Assembly (NCBI GenBank): GCA_002842515.1
Contig: PHDC01000001.1
Location: 1,922,001-1,986,000, forward strand
Reading direction: 5' to 3'
DNA: 64,000 bases
Source of the DNA: Bacteroidetes bacterium HGW-Bacteroidetes-5
GTDB lineage: Bacteria > Bacteroidota > Bacteroidia > Bacteroidales > UBA932
Part shown: piece by piece, positions 10,207 to 17,674 of the stretch
How the letters are laid out: each line of letters starts with the position of its first letter
Position numbering within the stretch: the stretch's first letter is position 1
Notes under the pieces: model-generated
Told to the model about the DNA's origin: nothing
Seen by the model: only the letters and a program-made list of their open reading frames with translations
The model's database searches: none
Made by a program: the position numbers and the translations under genes

Positions 10207-12030
10207 ATGTGTGGAATAGTCGGATATATCGGACAACGCAACGCGTGTCCAATCCTAATCAATGGTTTAAAGCGTCTTGAGTACCGGGGCTACGACAGCG
10301 CCGGGGTTGCACTAATCAACTCTTCGGGGGAGATAAACATCTATAAAACAAAGGGCAAAGTGGCAGATCTGGAGTGCTTTATGCACAATAAACCAACAGA
10401 TGGCCATACAGGCATAGCTCACACCCGCTGGGCAACCCACGGAGAACCAAACAGGGTTAATGCCCATCCCCACTACTCATCTTCCGAGAAGATAGCACTC
10501 ATCCACAACGGGATTATTGAGAACTACTCTCCATTGCGGCAGATGCTTATTCAAAACGGATATGAGTTCAAGAGTACAACCGATACCGAGGTTCTTGTGC
10601 AGCTTATAGAGTATGTGAGGGTGAGCGAGGGGGTTGGGTTGCTTCCTGCTGTGCAGATAGCTCTGAGCAGGGTGGTGGGCAGTTATGCGATTGCAATAAT
10701 TGAGAGGAGCAACCCCGGTCGTATAATTGCCGCAAGAAAGAGCAGCCCGCTGGTTGTGGGTATTGGAGACAATGAGTACTTTATTGCATCGGATGTATCT
10801 GCAATCATAGAGCACACCTCATCTGTGACCTATATCAACGACGAAGAGATTGCGGTAGTTGACCTAAAAGAGGGGCTCAAAGTTGTAAATCTCAGTAACG
10901 AGGAGCTCCTGCCGGTTGTGGTGAAACTTGACCTAACCCTTTCGCAGCTTGAGAAGTGCGGTTACGAACACTTTATGTTAAAGGAGATCTTTGAGCAGCC
11001 ACAAACCATATTCGACTCTATTCGAGGCAGGATAAATCTGGAGGGGACAAATGTTGCCCTCTCAGGAATAATTGACAACAGGGAGAGGTTCCGGAATGCC
11101 CGGAGAATAATAATTGTGGCTTGCGGGACATCCTGGCACTCTGCACTCATTGGGGAGCATATCCTTGAGTCTTTATGCAGGATTCCGGTGGAGGTAGAGT
11201 ATGCGTCTGAGTTCAGGTACAGGAACCCGGTTATCTACCCGGATGATATTGTAATAGCCATATCTCAATCGGGTGAGACTGCAGATACCCTTGCCGCAGT
11301 GGAGCTTGCAAAGGAGAGAGGGGCCTTTGTTTACGGCATCTGCAACGCAGTTGGCTCTTCAATTTCGCGTGCTGCACACTCCGGCTCCTATATCCACGTG
11401 GGCCCCGAGATAGGGGTGGCATCTACAAAAGCATTTACCGGGCAGATAACTGTGCTCATAATGATGGCTCTTGCTCTTGCCGAGCCTATTCGGAGCGATA
11501 TTGTACGGGAGCTAAATAAAATCCCGGGCAAGATTGAGGAGATACTCAGAACAAATGACTCTATATGCGAGTTATCAAATTCACTAGCAGATGCTAAAGG
11601 GTTTATCTATCTGGGGAGGGGTTTAAACTACCCTGTTGCTCTTGAAGGAGCTCTAAAACTCAAGGAGATAACCTATACACACGCAGAAGGTTATCCTGCT
11701 GCCGAGATGAAACACGGCCCTATTGCACTGGTAGAGGAGGGTGTTCCGGTTATTGTAATTGCAACAGATAGCTCTGTATATGATAAGGTTATAAGCAATA
11801 TTCAGGAGATCAAGGCCCGAAGGGGGAGGGTGATAGCAGTCGTTACAAGAGGAGATACTCAGGTAGTGAATCTTGCCGACAGTGTGATTGAAGTTCCTTC
11901 AACCATAGAGTATCTAAATCCACTACTATCTGTTATACCGCTACAACTTCTTGCATATCACATAGCTGTAAACAAAGGGCTGGATGTAGACCAGCCACGC
12001 AACCTGGCAAAATCGGTAACAGTAGAGTAA
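10207..12030 (+). CDS. glmS: Glutamine-fructose-6-phosphate aminotransferase (isomerizing)
   Basis: Makes glucosamine-6-phosphate from fructose-6-phosphate and glutamine, the first committed step to UDP-GlcNAc for peptidoglycan and lipid A. At 607 residues it is full length. The class II glutamine amidotransferase domain begins MCGIVGYIG with the nucleophile Cys2 and has LEYRGYDSAGVAL and HTRWATHGEPN; two SIS domains follow (ACGTSWHSALIGEHI, SQSGETADT, STKAFTGQ), ending in the family signature QPRNLAKSVTVE. The start is fixed because Cys2 must be exposed. It is probably co-transcribed with DUF4954 12 bp upstream. No glmS ribozyme was recognised. Confidence 0.98.
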   Translation: MCGIVGYIGQRNACPILINGLKRLEYRGYDSAGVALINSSGEINIYKTKGKVADLECFMHNKPTDGHTGIAHTRWATHGEPNRVNAHPHYSSSEKIALIHNGIIENYSPLRQMLIQNGYEFKSTTDTEVLVQLIEYVRVSEGVGLLPAVQIALSRVVGSYAIAIIERSNPGRIIAARKSSPLVVGIGDNEYFIASDVSAIIEHTSSVTYINDEEIAVVDLKEGLKVVNLSNEELLPVVVKLDLTLSQLEKCGYEHFMLKEIFEQPQTIFDSIRGRINLEGTNVALSGIIDNRERFRNARRIIIVACGTSWHSALIGEHILESLCRIPVEVEYASEFRYRNPVIYPDDIVIAISQSGETADTLAAVELAKERGAFVYGICNAVGSSISRAAHSGSYIHVGPEIGVASTKAFTGQITVLIMMALALAEPIRSDIVRELNKIPGKIEEILRTNDSICELSNSLADAKGFIYLGRGLNYPVALEGALKLKEITYTHAEGYPAAEMKHGPIALVEEGVPVIVIATDSSVYDKVISNIQEIKARRGRVIAVVTRGDTQVVNLADSVIEVPSTIEYLNPLLSVIPLQLLAYHIAVNKGLDVDQPRNLAKSVTVE

Positions 12031-12109
12031 AAATCACCGGGATCTTTTACCAGGCATTGATATTAAAAACAATTAAGTGTGGTTATTTAATAGGTTAATA
12101 ATTGAATAA

Positions 12110-13891
12110 ATGAGTGGTAAAAGACCCCGGAGATTAATAACTAAAATCACCGATCTTATAGGAAATACACCTATAATAAAAATTGATAAAAAACTTCACG
12201 GCCTCAATAATGTTGAGCTTTATGCAAAACTTGAGTATCTCAACCCGTTCGGGTCACTAAAAGACAGAACAGCACTGGGTATGCTCCGGGATAATCTGCA
12301 GGAGATCTCCTCTCAGGGGAGGAGGGTTATAGAGACCTCAAGCGGAAACACCGCAAAGGCACTTCAATGTATCTGCAATGTAAATGGGATAGAGTTTACC
12401 ACAGTAACCAACAGGATTCGGGTATCGGAGTCCAGAAACATCCTCAGGTTTATAGGCACAGATGTTATGGAGGTTTCAAAAGATGTAGATACTGTGGCTA
12501 TGATTGAGGAGATGACACTGCGTGACCCATCGGCCTATTTCCATACGACCCAATACTCAAACAGGAAAAACATAGAGGCTCATAAAGTTACAGGAGATGA
12601 GATCCTTGAAGATATTGGAAAGGTTGACTATTTTATTCACGTTCTGGGGACTTCAGGGTCGGGCAGGGGGATTGCTCAACGGCTAAGTGCAGATAACAAT
12701 CAGTTAAAAACCGTGGGAGTGGTCACATCTGCCGAGAGCTACATCCCCGGGATAAGAAGCGTGACAGAGCTTGGCTCCTGCGGGTTTTTTAACAGAGAGG
12801 AGTATGACTCAATTGAAGAGGTATCTGCCAATACAGCAAAGTGTTATATGAAAAAGCTTTGCAGGCAGATGGGCATTCTTGCAGGAGTCTCATCGGGTGC
12901 CGCTTTTGCTGCGGCCGTAAGTTATCTGAAAAGAGAGGAGGAAAAGCATCAGGCATCTGCCAACACCATAGAATTTTCAGAAGAGATGACTGATAGAGAT
13001 CTCTTGGACAATACTTTGAAAAAGGCGGTTATTGTGGTATGTGACAGGCTTGAGACCTACGCTAACTTTATAAAGGAGAACAGATTTTACAAATACCACG
13101 TGCTTGGCAACACCTACATAATTGTAGACGCAGTTGACAATTCCACACCGCTTAGCATCGAATTTGTTAAAAGGATCTGCCACAAAGAGTACGGAGCAGG
13201 CGCCGATGGTCTCATTTACGGACCGTTGGAACCGACCGACCATTTAGAACAGGCAGGTCATTTGGTATCCACCGGCCATTTAAACCCCGGACAGGTTTAT
13301 GAGTATAAAGCTTACAATAAAGATGGCAGCGAGGTGAAAAGTGCACTCTTTGCCAGTATGATTTTTGCCAAATATCTTAAAGATAAAGAGGTTGTTAAGT
13401 CAGATTCAATCCCGGTAAAGATTGCAGAGCAAAAAATGAGTGTAGAGTTCCTGAACAGAGAGGCTACCCGTATAAAAGTGACAATAAAAGAGCCGGTCAT
13501 TAAAGGCGTCAGAAAGATAGGCGGCCTGGAGTATATAAATGTTTATTTAGGGAATGAGAATCTGGTGAGAGAGGAGCAGAATCCGACAAAGGAGATGATA
13601 ACAGAGAGGGGGGAGGAGATCCACGCGAGCGGGGAGTTTCCCGATGGTGTTAATATTCAGCTGGTAAACATAATATCCCGGAACCATATTCAGATAGAGA
13701 CATTTGAGAGAGGTGTGGGTTACACTCTTGCCTCGGGAACCAGTGTGATGGCATCCTGCTTTGCAATGAAGGGGAGGCTTGGGACATCTGTATCTGTACA
13801 CACCCCAGGCGGAATTTGTAAAGTAGATCTCAACTCGTATTCAATAACGGCAGAGGTGTTCAAAATTTTTGAGGGAGAGTTTGAGATGTAG
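12110..13891 (+). CDS. Cysteine synthase-like PLP domain fused to a DapF-like domain lacking both catalytic cysteines
   Basis: A 593-residue two-domain protein. Residues 1-320 resemble fold-type II PLP enzymes of the cysteine synthase family: LNPFGSLKDR with the PLP lysine at 51, ETSSGNTAKA, and phosphate loop GTSGSGRG (180-187). Residues about 325-593 resemble diaminopimelate epimerase: KYHVLGNTYIIVD, YGAGADGLIYGP, NKDGSEVK, FPDGVNIQLVN and FERGVGYTLASGT. In DapF the two catalytic cysteines lie in the MCGNG and ACGTG motifs; here the first aligns with Ala412 and the second with Ser542, so racemase or epimerase chemistry looks lost. A short degenerate 18-bp tandem repeat lies at residues 376-393. 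The domain pairing suggests a non-standard amino acid pathway, but the product is unknown. Confidence 0.8.
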   Translation: MSGKRPRRLITKITDLIGNTPIIKIDKKLHGLNNVELYAKLEYLNPFGSLKDRTALGMLRDNLQEISSQGRRVIETSSGNTAKALQCICNVNGIEFTTVTNRIRVSESRNILRFIGTDVMEVSKDVDTVAMIEEMTLRDPSAYFHTTQYSNRKNIEAHKVTGDEILEDIGKVDYFIHVLGTSGSGRGIAQRLSADNNQLKTVGVVTSAESYIPGIRSVTELGSCGFFNREEYDSIEEVSANTAKCYMKKLCRQMGILAGVSSGAAFAAAVSYLKREEEKHQASANTIEFSEEMTDRDLLDNTLKKAVIVVCDRLETYANFIKENRFYKYHVLGNTYIIVDAVDNSTPLSIEFVKRICHKEYGAGADGLIYGPLEPTDHLEQAGHLVSTGHLNPGQVYEYKAYNKDGSEVKSALFASMIFAKYLKDKEVVKSDSIPVKIAEQKMSVEFLNREATRIKVTIKEPVIKGVRKIGGLEYINVYLGNENLVREEQNPTKEMITERGEEIHASGEFPDGVNIQLVNIISRNHIQIETFERGVGYTLASGTSVMASCFAMKGRLGTSVSVHTPGGICKVDLNSYSITAEVFKIFEGEFEM

Positions 13892-13955
13892 CCTCAGCAA
13901 GTTGCTCTGAAATAATTTGTAAATTGCAGCCAATATTATCTAAATTTAAAATCAG

Positions 13956-14831
13956 ATGAAAAGGGTTGGATTAATAATTTTGCTTTTTTGCACTGTAATT
14001 GGTGCATCTGCACAGAAACTTCCTGTAGCCTGGGAGGAGCTCACCTCGGGTGATTTTACGAAAGCTGTAACTATATCTCAAGGGGTGTGTATTATTCCGA
14101 TGGGAGTGATGGAGAAGCACGGGCAGCATCTGCCTTTGGGAACCGACCTCTACACGGCAAGGGATCTCTCATTAAGAGCTGCGCAAAAAGAGTATGCAAT
14201 AGTATTCCCTCCCTATTTTACAGGGCAGATATTTGAGGCAAAACAGCAGCCGGGAACAGTTGCCTACAGTACGGAGCTCATTTACAAACTTCTGGACGAA
14301 ACCTGCAGGGAGATCTCAAGAAACGGAATCAAGAAGATTATTCTGGTAAACAGCCACGGCGGTAACAATAACTTCCTGCTCTATTTTTGCCAGACCCAGC
14401 TTGAGTCGGAGAGAGATTATGTGGTTTATCTCTACCGCCCGGAGGTAGATTCCCAAACACAAAAGAGTATTGCAGCCCTGCGCAAAAGCACCACCGGAGG
14501 GCACGCAGATGAGGTTGAATCCTCCATTATGATGTATATCCACCCCGCTCTGGTTAAAATTGAGAGGGCAGGCAGTGAGTCGGGTGCAGATATGGACCGT
14601 TTTAAAATTGCCAACGGCTACTCGTCAATCTGGTGGTATGGGAAATACCCCAACCACTATGCAGGAGATGCCCGCGGAGCAAACCCAAAACTGGGAGAGA
14701 TTGCCCAGGAGCAAAAAATTGACCAGCTAATAGAGGTCATAAAGCAGGTCAAAGCAGATAAAAGCGCATCCGAACTCCAAAAGAGCTTTTTCAAAGAGTC
14801 ACAAACTCCTTTGAATACAGTAGCTAAGTAG
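13956..14831 (+). CDS. Secreted creatininase-family amidohydrolase
   Basis: A 291-residue creatininase/MftE-like metal-dependent hydrolase with a signal peptide (VGLIILLFCTVIGASAQ), hence exported. Metal-binding motifs of the family are visible: GVMEKHGQHLPLGTD (Glu, His and Asp ligands, about residues 50-64) and LVNSHGGNNN (about 128-137), plus TTGGHADEVESS toward the C terminus. The family includes creatininase and amidases acting on cyclic or N-formyl amides; the substrate here cannot be named. It lies 65 bp after the PLP/DapF-like fusion gene on the same strand, possibly in one transcript. Confidence 0.85.
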   Translation: MKRVGLIILLFCTVIGASAQKLPVAWEELTSGDFTKAVTISQGVCIIPMGVMEKHGQHLPLGTDLYTARDLSLRAAQKEYAIVFPPYFTGQIFEAKQQPGTVAYSTELIYKLLDETCREISRNGIKKIILVNSHGGNNNFLLYFCQTQLESERDYVVYLYRPEVDSQTQKSIAALRKSTTGGHADEVESSIMMYIHPALVKIERAGSESGADMDRFKIANGYSSIWWYGKYPNHYAGDARGANPKLGEIAQEQKIDQLIEVIKQVKADKSASELQKSFFKESQTPLNTVAK

Positions 14832-14845
14832 CACTATTCAAAACG

Positions 14846-14867
14846 AATTATTATAAGTATAATAATT
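14846..14867. repeat. 22-bp AT-rich inverted repeat
   Basis: AATTATTATA (14846-14855) and TATAATAATT (14858-14867) are perfect complements around AG. It lies between the creatininase gene and the HTH gene, and could be a weak terminator hairpin or an operator. Confidence 0.4.
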
Positions 14868-14882
14868 GAAAAAAATATTATG

Positions 14883-14920
14883 TATTTGTAAACATATTTG
14901 TTGACAAATTACTATCTTTG
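14883..14920 (+). promoter_or_regulatory. Promoter and operator-like repeats of the HTH gene
   Basis: TATCTTTG at 14913-14920 is an exact match to the TAnnTTTG -7 element and lies 4 bp before the ATG at 14925, which predicts an almost leaderless mRNA. Just upstream are a direct repeat TATTTGT (14883-14889 and 14895-14901) and an inverted repeat TTTGT-TG-ACAAA (14897-14908), placed where an autorepressor would bind. Confidence 0.5.
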
Positions 14921-14924
14921 CCCT

Positions 14925-15479
14925 ATGAGTAACTTATCGCAACATATTGACTCTTTAATTAAAAAAGGGGGATATAAGCAATCTGATATTGCAAAGGCAA
15001 TTGGTGCACATCGCCAACTGCTCAGTTCTGTTATTATGGGAAAGAGAGAGTTATCAATGCAAATGGCCCTGAAGTTAGAATCGTTTTTTAATTTACCGGA
15101 AGGGAAACTCATCAAAATGCAGGTTGAGAATAGCATATCCAGGTACAAATACAATCTGAAAACGGATTTGGTAAAAGAGCTAAACAAAGTCAATGCTTTC
15201 TGGTCCTATGCAAATGTATCTGCAGATAATATTTCGGATGAGGAGCTGATTGAAAAAACACTTATATATCTTGATATGAAAGATATATCTAAACTTTTTG
15301 AACTCTATAAAAGAGACTATATCCGGATGGTATGGAGGGAGAATATGGTCATTCAGGGAGATTATCTATTCAATCTCAACGTTATGATTGCGATGTTTTA
15401 CTTCGACATTAAAGAACCTGAGCAATATTTGAGAAGTACAGAACATAAGTTAATTAACAAAAAATTAAGAAAAGCATAA
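14925..15479 (+). CDS. HTH protein, antitoxin-like (XRE domain plus DUF6922-like region), orphan
   Basis: A 184-residue DNA-binding protein starting at the ATG at 14925; the in-frame TTG at 14898 lies upstream of the promoter and is unlikely. Residues 1-60 form an XRE/HigA-like helix-turn-helix (YKQSDIAKAIGAHRQLLSSV, MGKRELSMQMALKLESFF). The C-terminal part (FWSYANVSADNISDEELIEK; DISKLFELY; MIAMFYFDIKEPEQYL) resembles the DUF6922 region of Bacteroidales regulators that usually sit before an AbiEii-type nucleotidyltransferase toxin. No such partner follows; the next 440 bp are repeats and then the end of leuB on the other strand. It is probably an orphan antitoxin or simple regulator. The DUF assignment is from memory of the family pattern. 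Confidence 0.7.
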   Translation: MSNLSQHIDSLIKKGGYKQSDIAKAIGAHRQLLSSVIMGKRELSMQMALKLESFFNLPEGKLIKMQVENSISRYKYNLKTDLVKELNKVNAFWSYANVSADNISDEELIEKTLIYLDMKDISKLFELYKRDYIRMVWRENMVIQGDYLFNLNVMIAMFYFDIKEPEQYLRSTEHKLINKKLRKA

Positions 15480-15594
15480 ACTAAGCACCAAAAACATAGT
15501 AATGATGCTTTTATCGGAGAATTTTAAATCTGATGCTAATTTTGAACAGCTTGAACCCAAAAACTTTGCTAAAGTTTCCCACGTGCCTAAACGC

Positions 15595-15722
15595 CATCCC
15601 TAGGAGTTTTTTGTAATTAATTGAAATTAAGAAATATAATGTTAATGATTTTGCGTTTGGGTTGGATTAGATGATTACTATATATCACATTATATGTATA
15701 ATACAAAAAACTCCCAGGGATC
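15595..15722. repeat. 127-bp inverted-repeat-bounded element (second family)
   Basis: ATCCCTAGGAGTTTTTTGTA at 15596-15615 and its inverted counterpart TACAAAAAACTCCCAGGGAT at 15703-15722 match at 19 of 20 positions and enclose an AT-rich core, giving a 127-bp palindromic unit. The size is almost the same as the 128-bp elements at 15834 and 19458, and the core segment CTATATATCA recurs in the element at 15834. It occupies much of the 444-bp gap 15480-15923, which holds no convincing gene; a small palindrome (AAACTTT-GCT-AAAGTTT) is at 15561-15577. Confidence 0.55.
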
Positions 15723-15774
15723 ATTTAATGGCATAATCGCGAAGACATTATATTTATAATTGAGTTGACAAGAG

Positions 15775-15819
15775 CTATATATCAAAATATATGTATAGTA
15801 AAAAACTCCCAAGGATCAT
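15775..15819. repeat. Partial direct copy of the right half of the 127-bp element
   Basis: CTATATATCA followed by an AT-rich stretch and AAAAACTCCCAAGGATCAT (15801-15819) repeats 15678-15724 with few differences, 97 bp further on in the same orientation. It lacks a left arm, so it looks like a solo or partial copy. Confidence 0.55.
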
Positions 15820-15833
15820 GTGGGGAACTTTAG

Positions 15834-15961
15834 AACTTTGGCAGTGTTTGATGCAATGCGCTATATATCAAATTAGTATAAATCTCAGTTTTCCAAATTT
15901 GGAAAACTCACTTTTGGAATCCCTTAACCAACAGTACTTTTCATCAAACACTGGCAAAGTT
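15834..15961. repeat. 128-bp palindromic element, copy A (MITE-like), overlapping the leuB end
   Basis: Nineteen-base terminal inverted repeats, AACTTTGGCAGTGTTTGAT (15834-15852) and ATCAAACACTGGCAAAGTT (15943-15961), differ at one position. The centre carries a perfect 22-bp palindrome at 15887-15908. A second copy of exactly the same length lies at 19458-19585; an ungapped hand alignment gives about 102 of 128 identical bases. No clear target-site duplication was seen. The right arm encodes the last codons and the region beyond the stop of leuB on the minus strand. Confidence 0.75.
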
Positions 15962-17006
15962 TGTCACCAACCTCGGTGGTTGTTTTGGCGGTGCCCTCTT
16001 CGCACAAATCAGGGGTTAACCATCCATCTTCAATGGCGCCATAGCAGGCGCTCTTAACGGCATCTGCTTCACGTACAAGACCAAATGCGTCACGGAGCAT
16101 CATTGCGGCCGAGAGGATTGTGGCTATTGGGTTTGCGATGTTTTTGCCGGCTGCCTGTGGGTATGACCCGTGGATAGGTTCAAAGAGCGGGGAGCCCAAT
16201 CCGAAGGAGGCAGATGGCAATAGTCCGATTGAGCCGGTAAGCACACTTGCTTCGTCACTGAGAATGTCACCGAACATATTTTCTGTAAGTATCACATCGA
16301 ATTTTGCCGGGAATGTAACCAGTTGCATTGCAGCATTATCTACAAACATAAAATCTAGCTCAGTCTCCGGAAATTCACTCTTGTGAAGGGCTGTAACCAC
16401 CTCTCTCCAGAGCCTTGATGTCTCCAGAACATTGGCCTTATCTACCAATGTAACCTTTCCCCTTCTTCCCGAAGCCAACCGGAAAGCGAGTCGCGCAACC
16501 CGCTCCACCTCTTCGGCCGAATAGATACAGGTGTCGAAAGCTGTTAACCTGTCTATACTTCTCCCCCTTGGCTCCCCAAAATAGATTCCACCGGTAAGCT
16601 CCCGCACAACAACTAAATTGGCCCCGGCAATTCTATCCTCCTTCAATGGAGAGCGGTGAGATAGAGAGGGGATTAACTCTACTGGGCGGATATTGGCAAA
16701 AAGGCCAAGCTCCTTGCGCATCTTTAAAAGACCCTGCTCCGGACGCACTTTGGCCGTAGGGTCATTGTCATATTTCGGATCGCCGATTGCTCCGAATAAG
16801 ATGGCATCGCAGGCGGTGCACAGTCGGTGAGTTTCGGGAGGGTAGGGGTCACCACAACTCTCAATAGCAATTGCACCAATCAATCCATAATTGAAGGTAA
16901 AGTTGTGTGAGAATTTCGTGGCAACAGCCTTAAGAACCTTTACTGCCTGTGCTGTTATCTCCGGCCCGATGCCATCTCCGGGCAATACTGTAATTATTTT
17001 ATTCAT
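15924..17006 (-). CDS. leuB: 3-isopropylmalate dehydrogenase
   Basis: Oxidatively decarboxylates 3-isopropylmalate to 2-oxoisocaproate with NAD in leucine biosynthesis. The 360-residue protein begins ITVLPGDGIGPEITAQAVKV and contains the IGAI/ILFGAIGDPKYD, RPEQGLLKMRKELGLFANIRP (catalytic arginines) and DILSDEASVLTGSIGLLPSA segments (metal-binding aspartates) of the family. The coding region runs into the 128-bp palindromic element: residues from about 349 on (KLCQCLMKSTVG) and the stop codon come from the element's arm, so the native C terminus was probably replaced. It is last in leuA-leuC-leuD-leuB, 62 bp after leuD. Confidence 0.96.
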   Translation of the reverse strand: MNKIITVLPGDGIGPEITAQAVKVLKAVATKFSHNFTFNYGLIGAIAIESCGDPYPPETHRLCTACDAILFGAIGDPKYDNDPTAKVRPEQGLLKMRKELGLFANIRPVELIPSLSHRSPLKEDRIAGANLVVVRELTGGIYFGEPRGRSIDRLTAFDTCIYSAEEVERVARLAFRLASGRRGKVTLVDKANVLETSRLWREVVTALHKSEFPETELDFMFVDNAAMQLVTFPAKFDVILTENMFGDILSDEASVLTGSIGLLPSASFGLGSPLFEPIHGSYPQAAGKNIANPIATILSAAMMLRDAFGLVREADAVKSACYGAIEDGWLTPDLCEEGTAKTTTEVGDKLCQCLMKSTVG

Positions 17007-17068
17007 AGGATATTATGTCTTTATGTAGTTTTAAAATAGCAAATCGGGATGTTTAAGATATAGGCAGA

Positions 17069-17674
17069 TTAAAGAGAAGATGCTCTGTAAATCTCATACT
17101 CCTCTATCTCCTTAATATTTGAAAGCAGGTAGTCAATATCGTCATAGCCGTTTATCAGGCACTCCTGTTTGTAGTTGTTGATTTCGAATTTTTCGGAATC
17201 GCCGCTCTCTTCAACTGTAATCTCTTTTTTCATAAGGTCAATTTTTAATGTTGTTTTATTATTTGATTTGGAATGATTTATAATTGCAGAGTGAAATCCC
17301 TCACTTACCTGAACCGGCAGCAACCCATTATTGAGAGCATTGGAGCGAAAAATATCTGCAAAAGAACTCGAAACCACTGCTCTGAATCCGTAATCGGCAA
17401 TTGCCCAGGCAGCGTGTTCGCGACTGGAGCCACAACCAAAATTTTTCCCGGCAACCAGGATTGTCCCCTCACCATTGGGGGTGTTTAAAATGAAATCCTC
17501 AATTCTCGCTCCCGAACTGTCGTACCTCCAGTCATAAAATAGATTTTCACCGAACCCCTCTCTCGAGATGGTTTTGAGAAAACGAGCAGGGATAATCTGG
17601 TCGGTATCAATATTATCCTTAGGTATTACCACCGCCCGGGACTCAACTATTGTAAACTTATTTCTCTTCATCAT
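17069..17674 (-). CDS. leuD: 3-isopropylmalate dehydratase small subunit
   Basis: Small (swivel-domain) subunit of isopropylmalate isomerase, which pairs with LeuC to convert 2- to 3-isopropylmalate. It has 201 residues, a normal length. Signature segments: VVIPKDNIDTDQIIPARFLK near the N terminus, LVAGKNFGCGSSREHAAWAI, and RSNALNNGLLPVQV. The start ATG (17672-17674) overlaps the leuC stop by one base (TAATG), indicating translational coupling; a second ATG follows at once, so either may be used. Confidence 0.97.
   Translation of the reverse strand: MMKRNKFTIVESRAVVIPKDNIDTDQIIPARFLKTISREGFGENLFYDWRYDSSGARIEDFILNTPNGEGTILVAGKNFGCGSSREHAAWAIADYGFRAVVSSSFADIFRSNALNNGLLPVQVSEGFHSAIINHSKSNNKTTLKIDLMKKEITVEESGDSEKFEINNYKQECLINGYDDIDYLLSNIKEIEEYEIYRASSL

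Noticed and set aside
10190-10207. glmS ribozyme or riboswitch
   Set aside because: Only 12 bp separate DUF4954 and glmS, and no ribozyme core was seen further upstream.
15502-15603. 33-codon ORF after the HTH gene
   Set aside because: No recognisable family, ends inside an inverted repeat, and codon pattern gives no support; it could be a gene remnant but cannot be upheld.
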